In this document: positions 10,323-19,020 of the stretch, piece by piece | Numbering within the stretch: the stretch's first letter is position 1 | Layout of the letters: each line of letters begins with the position of its first letter | Assembly: GCA_017644005.1 (NCBI GenBank) | Contig: JAEPMJ010000004.1 | Coordinates: forward strand, 302,885 to 366,884 | DNA: 64,000 bases | Reading direction: 5' to 3' | Source: Rhizobiaceae bacterium | GTDB taxonomy: Bacteria; Pseudomonadota; Alphaproteobacteria; Rhizobiales; Rhizobiaceae | Notes under the pieces: generated by a model | What the model saw: the letters and a program-made list of their open reading frames with translations, nothing else | The model's database searches: none | What the model was told of the DNA's origin: nothing | Program-made: the position numbers and the translations under genes

Positions 10323-11369
10323 TTATTGGGCCACGTTCACGATCTTGTCGGCGCGATAATGCTGCACCATGTCGCGAGCATAGGCCAGGATTTCGGCACC
10401 ATCGAAGCCCTTCTCGCCGGCCTGGGCCAGCCATTCGGTCTCAAGCGGCTCCAAAATCTTGCGGGCTTCAGCGACATCGGCTTCCGACAGGCTGAGGAAT
10501 TCGACACCCTGTTCGTTCAGCTTGGTTTCGCCGTATTTGTCGCCATTGGTCCAGGCGAACCCTGCGAGCAGGGCGATGGCGATACCGGAGTGTTTCTCGA
10601 CCGCCGCGCGCTGATCGTCAGTCAGACTGTCCCAGCTGCTCTGATTGAAGGCGACCCAGAACGTGTCGGTGTACAGTCCACCGGGCACCCGCGTGATGGA
10701 AGTGATGACGGGTGTGATGCCGAAGAAGTCGATCGACTCCGAAGGGAATGTGATGCCGTCGGCTACGCCGCGCGACATTGCCGTCTGTGCTTCGGTCGGC
10801 GGCAGTTGTACCGGTGATGCGCCCAGCTCCGACATGATCCGACCGGTGACGTTGCCACCCACGCGGATGGTCTTGCCCTGCAGGTCGGCAAGCGTTTCGA
10901 CCCGGCCCTTGGCCATGTTTATGTTGGGATTGGAGTGGGTGAACAGACCAACGACATGCGCTCCCTGGTGTTCCCCATAGTCGCTGCCGTATTTCTGGTA
11001 GGTGAGCCACGCGGCGGCCGAACCTGCCCACGGGTCCGGTGACATGAAGGGCAGGTCCATTACCTGCGTCATGGTGAACCGGCCCGCATTGTGCCCACTA
11101 ACGCCATAGCCAACGTCGAATGCCTGGTCGAGCAACAGGTCGAACTGTGCCGGCGGCGGCCCGAGGGGCGAGGTCATTAGCTCGAACTTGAGCGTTCCGC
11201 CCGTCTCCTTCTCGATCGCCGCTGCCCAGGGCTTCAGAATTCCCGCGACAATCAGATGGTGCGGGGGCAGCCAACTTCCGATGCGAAGCGTTGTTGCTTC
11301 TTGAGCCAAGGCCGGCAAGGCCATTGCCCCCATAGCTGCGGCAATCAAGGCGGTCTTGAAATGTTTCAT
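10323..11369 (-). CDS. TRAP transporter substrate-binding protein (DctP type)
   Basis: 348-residue periplasmic receptor with a clear signal peptide (MKHFKTALIAAAMGAMALPALA, cleavage after ALA). The mature part begins with the usual TLRIGSWLPPHH. The conserved arginine that binds the substrate carboxylate is in GKTIRVGG. A strong AAGGGAGGAA ribosome-binding site precedes the ATG. The ligand is probably an organic or sugar acid, given the dehydratase and hydroxyacid dehydrogenase encoded upstream in the same operon. Confidence 0.95.
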   Translation of the reverse strand: MKHFKTALIAAAMGAMALPALAQEATTLRIGSWLPPHHLIVAGILKPWAAAIEKETGGTLKFELMTSPLGPPPAQFDLLLDQAFDVGYGVSGHNAGRFTMTQVMDLPFMSPDPWAGSAAAWLTYQKYGSDYGEHQGAHVVGLFTHSNPNINMAKGRVETLADLQGKTIRVGGNVTGRIMSELGASPVQLPPTEAQTAMSRGVADGITFPSESIDFFGITPVITSITRVPGGLYTDTFWVAFNQSSWDSLTDDQRAAVEKHSGIAIALLAGFAWTNGDKYGETKLNEQGVEFLSLSEADVAEARKILEPLETEWLAQAGEKGFDGAEILAYARDMVQHYRADKIVNVAQ

Positions 11370-11401
11370 TTTCTATTCCTCCCTTTGGTTTGCTTGACCT
11401 A

Positions 11402-12283
11402 TCAGAGCGCTGTCGGTGCGCTAAGCTTGAAGATTTCCAATGCGTCGGCCTGATCGCCTCCGCGAGCGCTGAGCAGACGGAACTGTTCTGCGGCGAGCGA
11501 CGTGAAGGGCACGGGCGAGGTGCAGCCACGCGCCAGTTCACGAACCGAATCGAGGTCCTTCAACATCGTGTAGACGTGTCCCAGCGGCGGGTCATGCAGG
11601 GCGCCCACCATGCGGGGCACAAAAAGTTGCAGTGGCTTGCTGTCGGCGAAACCGCCGGCCAATGCCTCGGGCAGGCGATTGGCATCGACCCCGGCGTTCG
11701 TCGCCAGGCGGGCAGCCTCTGCCAACACGGCCATTGTGCACCCCACGATGACCTGGTTGCACAGTTTGGTGGTTTGCCCCGCACCGCATGGCCCCATCAA
11801 CGTGAACCGCTGAGCCATATCCAGCACGATCTTTTCGACACGCGAGAACACCTCGGCGTCGCCGCCGGCCATAATGGCGAGCGTGCCGGCTTCCGCACCC
11901 GGCACGCCGCCCGAAACCGGAGCGTCGATCCAGTGCATGCCGGTTTGCTCCATCAACCGAGCGGCCATCTCGCGAGTTGCGTCCGGCTGTATCGAAGAAA
12001 AGTCGACCAGGACGCTGTCGCGCCGTGCGCCATCGGCAACCCCCCGGGGACCAAATACCGCGGCCTCGACCGCGGCGGTGTCGGTCAAACACATGAATAC
12101 AATATCGCAGCGAGCGGCCAGATCGGCCGGGTCTTCGGCAAGGCGCGCGCCTTTGTCGACCAGAGGTTGCGCCTTGGAGGCCGTGCGGTTCCAGACGGTC
12201 ACATCATGCCCGGCCGCCAGCAGCCGCATTGACATGGGTGAACCCATGAGGCCGGTGCCGATATATCCAAGCTTGCTGGTCAC
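11402..12283 (-). CDS. NAD(P)-dependent beta-hydroxyacid dehydrogenase (3-hydroxyisobutyrate / tartronate semialdehyde reductase family)
   Basis: 293 residues from the GTG at 12283, which overlaps the ilvD stop codon (GTGA) and has a good GGAGAAG site upstream. The Rossmann motif is GYIGTGLMGSPM (residues 6-17), the substrate-binding segment is DAPVSGGVPGAEAGTLA (120-136) and the catalytic lysine is K173 in GAGQTTKLCNQ. All family hallmarks are present. With a hydroxypyruvate isomerase encoded on the divergent operon, tartronate semialdehyde to glycerate is a plausible reaction, but 3-hydroxyisobutyrate-like substrates cannot be excluded. Confidence 0.88.
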   Translation of the reverse strand: MTSKLGYIGTGLMGSPMSMRLLAAGHDVTVWNRTASKAQPLVDKGARLAEDPADLAARCDIVFMCLTDTAAVEAAVFGPRGVADGARRDSVLVDFSSIQPDATREMAARLMEQTGMHWIDAPVSGGVPGAEAGTLAIMAGGDAEVFSRVEKIVLDMAQRFTLMGPCGAGQTTKLCNQVIVGCTMAVLAEAARLATNAGVDANRLPEALAGGFADSKPLQLFVPRMVGALHDPPLGHVYTMLKDLDSVRELARGCTSPVPFTSLAAEQFRLLSARGGDQADALEIFKLSAPTAL

Positions 12284-14004
12284 GCTTCTTCTCCGTTTGC
12301 GCGTCGGTAGCCCGGCCATTCCGCGCCGCCGGGATGGGTAACGGCGCCCTCATGCGCCTGGCCAACGGTGGCTGCGTATTTGTGGAGCAGCCCGGCCCTG
12401 TGTCTGGATTCCGGAGCCTTCCAGTCGGTACGCCGTGCCTTCAGTTCATCGTCGCCGACATGCAACGTAATCGTTGCCGCGTCGCCGTCTATGGTGATCT
12501 TGTCGCCGTCGCGTACAAGCCCCATTGGACCGCCGGCCGCCGCTTCGGGAGCCGCATGGCCAATACACATTCCGCGCGTCGCGCCTGAGAAACGGCCGTC
12601 GGTCAACAGCGCAACCTTTTCGCCCATCCCCTGTCCATAGATCAGTGCGGTCAGCCCCAACATCTCGCGCATGCCAGGCCCTCCGACAGGTCCCTCGTTT
12701 CGCACGATCAGAACCTGTCCGGCCTCATATTCACGTGCATGGACCGCAATCACCGCGTCGTCCTCGGATTCGAACACGCGGGCAGTACCAGAGAAGCGGC
12801 GCGATTTCAGCCCCGCGACCTTGAGCAGCGCGCCATCGGGGCACAGATTGCCCTTCAGCACGACAACACCACCCGACTTCATGATCGCATTGCTGACCGG
12901 GCGGATCACCTCGCCATCCGGCGCAGGGGCGTCCGCGACCTCTTCTGCCAGCGTACGCCCGGTGACGGTCAGTGTGTCACCATGCATGCACCCATGTGCG
13001 ATCAGTTCCTTGATGACCACGTGGGCGCCGCCGATTTCGTAGACGTCCTTTGCGTGATATTTCCCGCCCGGGCGTAGATTGCCAATGAAAGGCGTGCGCT
13101 GCAAAACCTCGGCCACGTCGTCCGCGGTGAAGCGTATCCCGGCTTCATGTGCGATTGCCGGAATATGCAATGCGGTATTGGTCGATCCGCCCGTGGCCGC
13201 GACGATAGCACAGGCATTTTCCAGAGCCTTGCGAGTGACGATGTCGCGCGGGAGGGGACCGCCCTTTTCGATCATCTGCATGACGAGTTGGCCGGCGCGC
13301 TGTCCCACGCTCTTGCGTTCGGAATAGACGCCCGGGATCATGGCCGAGTTAGGCACGGTCAGCCCCAGCGCCTCCGAGACCATGGCCATCGTGTTTGCGG
13401 TGAACTGACCCGCGCAGGCGCCGATGGTTGGCTTGCATGCTTCCTCGATCTGCGTCAGTTCGTCCTGAGTCATTGCACCTGTCTGGACGGCGCCGACTGC
13501 CTCATATGTGTCGAGCACGGACACATCGCGCCCGGCATGGCGGCCGGGCAGGGCTGAGCCGCCATAAACGAAGACCGACGGAACATTGCACCGAACCATG
13601 CCCATGATAACGCCGGGCAGTGTCTTGTCGCAGCCACCATAGCCGACCAGGCCGTCATAGGCGTGGCCATGGATGACGGCCTCGATGCTGTCAGCAATAA
13701 TCTCGCGGCTGACGAGGCTGAATTTCATGCCCTCATGGTTCATGCCGATTCCGTCGGAGACGGAGATGGTGGTGAATTCACGCGGGGTGCCGCCCGCCAT
13801 ATGCACGCCTTCCTTGGCGAACTCCACCTGGGCGTAGTGGGTCATGTTGCAGGGGGTCGTTTCGGCCTTCTGGCTGACAACGCCGACCATAGGCCGGGCG
13901 ATGGCGTCGGCATCCAGGCCCATCGCACGCATGAACGCTCGGTGCGGTGTCCGGTCAATGCCGTCTGTTGTGATCCGCGATCGAAGCGGGTTGCTCTTCG
14001 CCAT
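12280..14004 (-). CDS. IlvD/Edd-family dehydratase (dihydroxy-acid or aldonic-acid dehydratase)
   Basis: 574 residues, within the size range of dihydroxy-acid and sugar-acid dehydratases. The three iron-sulfur ligands of the family are present: C52 in TTPCNMTH, C125 in GGCDKTLPG and C197 in GACAGQFTANTM. The catalytic-loop GRFSGATRG is near the C-terminus. The tail KYAATVGQAHEGAVTHPG is DHAD-like. A housekeeping branched-chain role is possible, but the operon with a TRAP importer, a hydroxyacid dehydrogenase and a MarR points to dehydration of an imported sugar acid to a 2-keto-3-deoxy acid. First gene of a six-gene minus-strand operon. Confidence 0.88.
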   Translation of the reverse strand: MAKSNPLRSRITTDGIDRTPHRAFMRAMGLDADAIARPMVGVVSQKAETTPCNMTHYAQVEFAKEGVHMAGGTPREFTTISVSDGIGMNHEGMKFSLVSREIIADSIEAVIHGHAYDGLVGYGGCDKTLPGVIMGMVRCNVPSVFVYGGSALPGRHAGRDVSVLDTYEAVGAVQTGAMTQDELTQIEEACKPTIGACAGQFTANTMAMVSEALGLTVPNSAMIPGVYSERKSVGQRAGQLVMQMIEKGGPLPRDIVTRKALENACAIVAATGGSTNTALHIPAIAHEAGIRFTADDVAEVLQRTPFIGNLRPGGKYHAKDVYEIGGAHVVIKELIAHGCMHGDTLTVTGRTLAEEVADAPAPDGEVIRPVSNAIMKSGGVVVLKGNLCPDGALLKVAGLKSRRFSGTARVFESEDDAVIAVHAREYEAGQVLIVRNEGPVGGPGMREMLGLTALIYGQGMGEKVALLTDGRFSGATRGMCIGHAAPEAAAGGPMGLVRDGDKITIDGDAATITLHVGDDELKARRTDWKAPESRHRAGLLHKYAATVGQAHEGAVTHPGGAEWPGYRRANGEEA

Positions 14005-14101
14005 CTCGTCCCCAAATTATTCTTAACGCAGAATGTTTCAGCTTGAACCAAATCACCTTTTGCCGTTTGCTGTCAACGAGGGAACTTGAGGAACCGGTGC
14101 A
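14005..14101. promoter_or_regulatory. Divergent promoter region between the ilvD-TRAP operon and the hyi operon
   Basis: A 97-base, locally AT-richer gap drives two operons in opposite directions. It contains a small imperfect dyad, TTCA-GCT-TGAA at 14037-14047, which could be an operator half for the operon's MarR protein. I see no convincing -35/-10 pair. Function is inferred from the arrangement. Confidence 0.45.
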
Positions 14102-14881
14102 ATGCGGCTGATTGCCAACATCTCGATGCTGTTCACGGAGCTGCCGCTGGTGGAGCGGCTGGAGGCAGCGCGGGCAGCCGGATTTAAAGCCGTCGAAATC
14201 CAGTTTCCAAAAGAAGCCGAGATTGGCCGCCTGCAGGCGGCAATGGAGCAGACCGGCATCGAAATCGTGCTGATCAACGTGCCGCGTGGTCCCGGCGATT
14301 CTGTCGGCCTGGCGGCGTTGCCGGGAGAGGAGTCTGCGTTTCGCGCGGCGGTGTCGGATTGTGCGCGCATGGCGGAGGCGCTCGCCGTACGCAAGGTCAA
14401 CGTGCTCTCCGGACGACCGCCTCCGGATGCTGACGCTGCGGCCTGCCGGGCCGTGTTAGTGGATAACCTGGTTCATGCGGCTGACCAAATGGCGCAGGCC
14501 GGAGTTCGGGTCATGGTCGAGCCGGTGAACCGCAATGACGTTCCTGGCTTTTTCCTTAGCGGACTGGCGCCGACGCTGGAGCTGCTTGAAGAAATCGGGC
14601 ACCCCAACCTGGCAATGCAGTTCGACCTCTATCACATGGCGATAACCGAACCGGATCTCGCGGCAGCAGTCGCGCGGGCTGGGCGGTGGATCGGCCATGT
14701 TCAGTTTGCCGATACGCCCGGCCGGCACGAGCCTGGAAGCGGCAATATCGATTTTGCGGCCGCGCTCAAGGCGTTGCAGCAGACAGGATATGACGGCGAA
14801 CTGTCGGCGGAATACCGCCCTGCCGGCGCAACAGCGGCAGGGTTGAGCTGGATGAGGACTTTTGAGGAGATGATAATATGA
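14102..14881 (+). CDS. hyi: Hydroxypyruvate isomerase family protein (Hyi/OtnI-like)
   Basis: 259-residue xylose-isomerase-type TIM barrel. Family landmarks are the N-terminal ANISMLFTELPLVERL, the metal ligand E in VMVEPVN, QFDLYHM, and the typical HVQFADTPGRHEPGSG with a downstream glutamate in LSAEYRP. Hyi interconverts hydroxypyruvate and tartronate semialdehyde; OtnI-type members act on 2-oxo-tetronates. The dehydrogenase encoded on the opposite operon could reduce tartronate semialdehyde, so the two operons probably serve one pathway. It overlaps the next gene by four bases (ATGA). Confidence 0.88.
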   Translation: MRLIANISMLFTELPLVERLEAARAAGFKAVEIQFPKEAEIGRLQAAMEQTGIEIVLINVPRGPGDSVGLAALPGEESAFRAAVSDCARMAEALAVRKVNVLSGRPPPDADAAACRAVLVDNLVHAADQMAQAGVRVMVEPVNRNDVPGFFLSGLAPTLELLEEIGHPNLAMQFDLYHMAITEPDLAAAVARAGRWIGHVQFADTPGRHEPGSGNIDFAAALKALQQTGYDGELSAEYRPAGATAAGLSWMRTFEEMII

Positions 14882-15657
14882 GCGATCAACAGTCGGTCGC
14901 GGCACGCATCACGCGCGATTTGCTGGATGGCGCTGCATTCGAAGCATACCGCACCGAGCCGCCGCGCTCGGTCGAGGCGGCATATGAATTGCAGGACGCA
15001 GTGTCGGTTCTCCTGGCCGGCGTGCGCGGACGCGTTGCTGGATGGAAGATCGCCGCAAACTCGCCGGCGTTGCTGGAGAGGTTTGGCCTCAAGGAGCCTG
15101 TTTCGGGGCGCATCTTCGCAAACCAGATATATGAGGGACCGGCCGTTCTGAAGGTAGCCGACTATGCTCAGTTCGCATTCGAGCCGGAAATCGCCGCGGT
15201 CATTGGGCGGACGCTAACGTCGCGCGACGCGCCCTTCGGGGCCGACCAAGTTGCCGATGCAATCGCGCGCTTCGTTCCGTCTCTCGAACTCCTGGACATG
15301 CGCATGACCGACATGAAGGCGGTACATATTCCCGACGCAGTGGCCCAGAATATCTCAAATGCGGGTGCGGTGCGGGGCGGTCCGGGCGCGGCGCCCGGCG
15401 AATTCGACGTGGCTGACGTACGTACCGTACTCAGCATCAATGGCGAGGTTGTCTATGATGTCACCGGCGCTGCGCCGCAGTCGCCGGTCGAGGCCGTCAC
15501 CTGGCTGGCCAACCATCTTTCGGCGCGGGGTTTGTCGCTTGAAGCGGGGCAGATCGTGACGTGCGGCACCCATAGCCCCATCTGGTATCACGAGGGTGCC
15601 GGCGAAATTCGAGTCGAAATGTCAGGTCTGGGCAGCGTTTCGCTGACCCTCGAATAG
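14878..15657 (+). CDS. 2-keto-4-pentenoate hydratase / FAH-superfamily protein (MhpD-like)
   Basis: 259 residues of the fumarylacetoacetate-hydrolase superfamily, hydratase branch. Metal-binding acidic residues appear in FEPEIAAVIG and LELLDMRM. The glycine-rich VAGWKIAANSP and the C-terminal TCGTHSPIWYHEGAGEIRVE segment match MhpD-like enzymes. In aromatic pathways such proteins hydrate 2-keto-4-pentenoate. In sugar-acid operons relatives act on 2-keto-3-deoxy acids, which fits the divergent IlvD-type dehydratase. It ends a two-gene operon. Confidence 0.85.
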   Translation: MSDQQSVAARITRDLLDGAAFEAYRTEPPRSVEAAYELQDAVSVLLAGVRGRVAGWKIAANSPALLERFGLKEPVSGRIFANQIYEGPAVLKVADYAQFAFEPEIAAVIGRTLTSRDAPFGADQVADAIARFVPSLELLDMRMTDMKAVHIPDAVAQNISNAGAVRGGPGAAPGEFDVADVRTVLSINGEVVYDVTGAAPQSPVEAVTWLANHLSARGLSLEAGQIVTCGTHSPIWYHEGAGEIRVEMSGLGSVSLTLE

Positions 15658-15666
15658 CCCTGGTTT

Positions 15667-15712
15667 TCCCGCGAGACGCCGGTGTGCGTCAGCTCCGCCC
15701 TCGCTCGCGGGA
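15667..15712. terminator. Terminator-like inverted repeat between convergent genes
   Basis: Arms TCCCGCGAG (15667-15675) and CTCGCGGGA (15704-15712) are perfect complements enclosing a second small stem (ACGC/GCGT at 15676-15679 and 15686-15689). It lies between two convergent stop codons. A T4 run flanks one end but on the 5' side for plus-strand transcription, so a classical T-tract is absent and the terminator role is only probable. Confidence 0.5.
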
Positions 15713-15716
15713 TCCT

Positions 15717-17213
15717 CTAACCGTTGTGTTCGTGAAACCAGGGACGCAGTTGGGCATAGAGCGCCCGGTATTTGTCGTAGCCGCTCCGGTAGATTGCATG
15801 CGATGCAGGCGAGGGAGCGATGCGATCGCCGGGCGGGGAAAGGGCGCTCAGATCGTTCCAGTCGTCGGCAATGCCCGCGCCGACGGCAGCAACGAACGCT
15901 GCGCCAAGCGAGGATCCATGGTGGTTGTTCAGCAACTGCACCGGTTGGCCCAGGACATCAGCCATGATCTGCATCCACAGCCGACTTTTGCTGCCTCCGT
16001 CTGATGCGTAGAAGCGGGCAGGCGCATAGCCGATTTCATTCAACACTTCGATATGGTGCATGAAGCCGTAAGCGACTGCTTCCAATAGCGCGCGCCAGAG
16101 ATGGCCGCGGCCATGATTCAGCGACAAGCCAACGAAACTGCCGCGGGCCAGCGGGTCATGAATGGGGGTCTTTTCGCCGAGGAAATACGGCAGGCATACA
16201 AGCCCGTCAGAACCCGCCGGAACTGCGGCTGCAAGCTCGTCCATGTCCGCGTGAGGCCTGGAGCCGGGTTCGCTGCGCGCGATAAGCGTTGTCATCCAGT
16301 TGAGCGCGGAACCCGACGCGGCCATGCAGCCATTGGGAGCATAAAGGCCGGGAACGAGATGGTAGTCCAGATAGAGCCTGTGATCGGGCAGGGCCCGGTC
16401 CGATGCGACGACGATGTCGCCCGCGCCTCCGAATTTGAGCAGAACGTCGCCCGACCTGATAATGCCGGCGCCAAGCGCGGAGACAATGTGGTCCGCCGCG
16501 CCTCCCATGACCGGCGTCCCCTCCGCGAGGCCTGTCAGTTCGGCAGCCTCGGCGCTCACATGGCCGATAATCTGATGCGAGATGGACCGGGGCGGGACCG
16601 CATGGGGCGGAATTCCGGCGATCGCTACGAGATCGTCGGCTATGGCACCCCGGCCGAGATCGGTGAAACCGGCTTCGAGGGCCCAGTTCTGCTCGGCAGC
16701 CCGCACGCCGCAAAGCCTCAGGTTAATGTAGTCATATGAGCCGAACACGGTTGCAATACGCGCAAATACATCGGGCTCGTGACGTGCTATCCACCGCAGC
16801 TTTGCTGCCACCAGCTGCTGGTTGATGCCATTGCCGGTTCGCTGAAGGAAGGCGTCTTCGTCGAGTTCCTTGCGTAACTCCTCAACTTCGCGGCCGCAGC
16901 GGCCATCGCTTTGCTGGATCGAGGGGCGAAGCACATTTTCGTTCGCATCGAGGAGAACGACGGCCGGCAGCATACCGGTTACGCAGATGCCTGCCACGCG
17001 TCGCGCGTCGATATTGGACGTCAGTTCCTTGAGGATGACCCTGGCGTTTTCCCACCATTGGAGTGGATCTTCCTCCGCCCAGCCTACATGCCGTGAGACC
17101 AGATCGACGGGTCTGCTGGAGACGGCCAGCACTTCGTCGGGCATACGCGCCGCCAGGCCGATCGTTGAGGTGGTGCCTATGTCGAGGCCGATGACGACGT
17201 CACGTGGGATCAA
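15717..17213 (-). CDS. FGGY-family carbohydrate kinase
   Basis: 498 residues, the usual length of xylulokinase/gluconokinase-like proteins. The N-terminal phosphate loop is GLDIGTTST with D11, the likely catalytic base is D241 in MGGAADHIV, and the ATP-binding C-domain has LLKFGGAGDIVV, FLGEKTPIHDP and YASDGGSKSRLW. The enzyme phosphorylates a sugar or polyol. It follows the short-chain dehydrogenase gene after 49 bases, so a typical oxidise-then-phosphorylate polyol route is suggested. Which sugar is used cannot be read from the sequence. Confidence 0.9.
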   Translation of the reverse strand: MIPRDVVIGLDIGTTSTIGLAARMPDEVLAVSSRPVDLVSRHVGWAEEDPLQWWENARVILKELTSNIDARRVAGICVTGMLPAVVLLDANENVLRPSIQQSDGRCGREVEELRKELDEDAFLQRTGNGINQQLVAAKLRWIARHEPDVFARIATVFGSYDYINLRLCGVRAAEQNWALEAGFTDLGRGAIADDLVAIAGIPPHAVPPRSISHQIIGHVSAEAAELTGLAEGTPVMGGAADHIVSALGAGIIRSGDVLLKFGGAGDIVVASDRALPDHRLYLDYHLVPGLYAPNGCMAASGSALNWMTTLIARSEPGSRPHADMDELAAAVPAGSDGLVCLPYFLGEKTPIHDPLARGSFVGLSLNHGRGHLWRALLEAVAYGFMHHIEVLNEIGYAPARFYASDGGSKSRLWMQIMADVLGQPVQLLNNHHGSSLGAAFVAAVGAGIADDWNDLSALSPPGDRIAPSPASHAIYRSGYDKYRALYAQLRPWFHEHNG

Positions 17214-17262
17214 TGCTTCTGGTCCATGCGAATTGCGGAGGATGCAGCGTCGGGAGCGGTGA

Positions 17263-18057
17263 CTAACCCATATAGACGCCGCCAGTGACGTTTATGCCCT
17301 GACCGGTCATAAAACGTGCAGCGTCCGAGCAAAGGAATACAACTACACCGGCAACATCCTCGGGCGTTTCGATGCGGCCGAGCGGTGTCTGCGAGACATA
17401 GTCTTCCAGAACCTCCTCCGGCGTCATTCCGCGCAGCTGCGATTCCCATTCGACCTCCCGGGACTGCATTCCCGTTTTCACGAAGCCGGGGCACACGGCG
17501 TTGACGCGGATTCCAGCTGGCGCAAGTTCGCGGGCTAGGGCCTGCGTCCAGCCGAGCACGGCGAACTTGGACGCGGAGTAGTGAGCGAGGAGCGGGGCAC
17601 CGACCTTTGCGGCCAACGAGGCGGTGTTGACGATCACGCCCTTGTTGGCGGTAGCGAGAAAATGACGCGACGCCAGCTGGTTGGTCAGAAAGACACCGCG
17701 CGTATTGACGTTGAAATTGAAATCCCACTCCTCGTCGGTCAGTTCGACCGCGCGGTTCATCGTCGAAACGCCGGCATTCGCGATAAGCAGATCGTAGCCA
17801 CCCCATGCCGCTTCGATCTGCCCGAAACCCGCGGTTACGGAATCGCGGCTCGTAACGTCGATTTCAAGCCCAAGGTGGCCTTCACCCAGAGACGCGGCAG
17901 CTGCCGTTGCTCCTTCGAGGGATATATCGGAAAGCGCCACTCTAACGCCATTCGCGGACAGGGATCTGGCAATCGCCAGCCCGATACCGCCAGCGCCGCC
18001 GGTCACAATGGCGCGTTTGCCCTCGAGTTCGGCTGCGATGCGGTCTTGCCCTGTCAT
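17263..18057 (-). CDS. Short-chain dehydrogenase/reductase (SDR), probable sugar or polyol dehydrogenase
   Basis: 264 residues from the ATG at 18057, chosen because GAGGGG lies just upstream and the usual leader of the fold begins here; the frame extends further upstream without support. The cofactor motif is TGGAGGIGLA (residues 19-28), NAG follows, the catalytic YSASK lies in LLAHYSASKFAVLG, and the C-terminus ends with the common INVTGGVYMG. Cotranscribed with the FGGY kinase. Divergent from a BtpA-TRAP operon, with a shared control region. Confidence 0.9.
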   Translation of the reverse strand: MTGQDRIAAELEGKRAIVTGGAGGIGLAIARSLSANGVRVALSDISLEGATAAAASLGEGHLGLEIDVTSRDSVTAGFGQIEAAWGGYDLLIANAGVSTMNRAVELTDEEWDFNFNVNTRGVFLTNQLASRHFLATANKGVIVNTASLAAKVGAPLLAHYSASKFAVLGWTQALARELAPAGIRVNAVCPGFVKTGMQSREVEWESQLRGMTPEEVLEDYVSQTPLGRIETPEDVAGVVVFLCSDAARFMTGQGINVTGGVYMG

Positions 18058-18219
18058 GACGGTCCCCTCGTAAAACGTTGCCGGCACGTTACGCACACCT
18101 AGTGGTGTTAGGCAATGGTTCATTATGTTGCTTTCTGTTCGAATCTGTTGAATAACTTTGATGCCGCTGCCTGCAATGGGAGGCGGACGCATTTCGGTTT
18201 CCAGAGACGGAGTCATTGA
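18058..18219. promoter_or_regulatory. Divergent control region between SDR-kinase and BtpA-TRAP operons
   Basis: This 162-base region contains a dyad ACACC-TAGT-GGTGT at 18095-18108 and, further right, the sequence GGTTCATTATGTTGC (18117-18131) followed by TGTTCGAA. The second element is nearly identical, in reverse orientation, to GTAACATAATCGAAC at 19093-19107 upstream of the TRAP receptor gene. Such TTCG/CGAA-containing boxes resemble operators of DeoR/GlpR-type sugar repressors, but no such regulator is encoded in the window. Confidence 0.5.
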
Positions 18220-19020
18220 ATGGTTTTCGATTTTTTTGAGGGGCGCAAAAAGGTCATCGTTGCGATGATCCATGTGGGTGCTCTGCCGGGTACTCCCCTC
18301 TACGATGCCGACGGCGGCATGCAGGCCCTCATCGACGGCGCTCGCTCGGATGCCGAAAAACTGAAATCCGCGGGCGTGGATGCAGTCATGTTCGGCAACG
18401 AAAACGACCGTCCCTACGTCTTTTCCGCTCCACCCCAGGGGATTGCCGCCTTTACTACGGTGATCAATGCGGTGACGCGTGACTTGGGTTTGCCGTTTGG
18501 CGTCAACTACCTCTGGGATCCTGTCGCGAGCATCGCAATCGGCGCTTCAGTAGGCGCAAATTTCGTGCGCGAGATCTTTACCGGGCTGTTTGCGTCGGAC
18601 ATGGGGCTCTGGGAGCCGAGCGCCGCCAAGGCGGCGGAACTGCGGCGCAATCTCGGCCGTCAGGACATGAAAATGCTGTTCAACATCAATGCCGAGTTCG
18701 CGCATTCGCTGGACCAGCGCCCGATCGCGCTGCGTGCCAAAAGCGCAGTATTTTCATCGCTTGCCGATGCCATTCTCGTGTCCGGCCCGGTGACCGGGCA
18801 GCCGGCGGATCATTCTGATCTGAGCAAGGTGAAAGAGGCGCTTCCCGACACGCCGGTCTTTGCCAATACCGGTGTCAATATCGATTCAGTCGGCGATGTC
18901 CTTGCCGTCGCGGACGGCGCGATTGTGGGATCGCATTTCAAATATGACGGCGACACCTGGAAGAGCGTCGATGCGGACCGGGCGCGCCGTTTCATGGACA
19001 AGGTCAACACACTGCGCTGA
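18220..19020 (+). CDS. BtpA/SgcQ family TIM-barrel protein
   Basis: 266 residues. The N-terminal KKVIVAMIHVGALPGTPLYD and the following GVDAVMFGNENDRPY are diagnostic of the BtpA family, as are GVNYLWDPVASIAIG and the C-terminal VADGAIVGSHFK. BtpA was named for photosystem I biogenesis in cyanobacteria; bacterial SgcQ-like members sit in sugar operons with unproved enzymatic roles. Here it is the first gene of a plus-strand operon with a TRAP importer, facing an SDR and an FGGY kinase, so a sugar-phosphate aldolase- or isomerase-like role is a reasonable but unproven guess. Confidence 0.87.
   Translation: MVFDFFEGRKKVIVAMIHVGALPGTPLYDADGGMQALIDGARSDAEKLKSAGVDAVMFGNENDRPYVFSAPPQGIAAFTTVINAVTRDLGLPFGVNYLWDPVASIAIGASVGANFVREIFTGLFASDMGLWEPSAAKAAELRRNLGRQDMKMLFNINAEFAHSLDQRPIALRAKSAVFSSLADAILVSGPVTGQPADHSDLSKVKEALPDTPVFANTGVNIDSVGDVLAVADGAIVGSHFKYDGDTWKSVDADRARRFMDKVNTLR

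Noticed and set aside
14037..14047. TTCA-GCT-TGAA dyad as a definite MarR operator, similar to the box at 48321
   Set aside because: The arms have only four bases and the two sites would belong to different MarR proteins; kept only as a remark on the divergent region.
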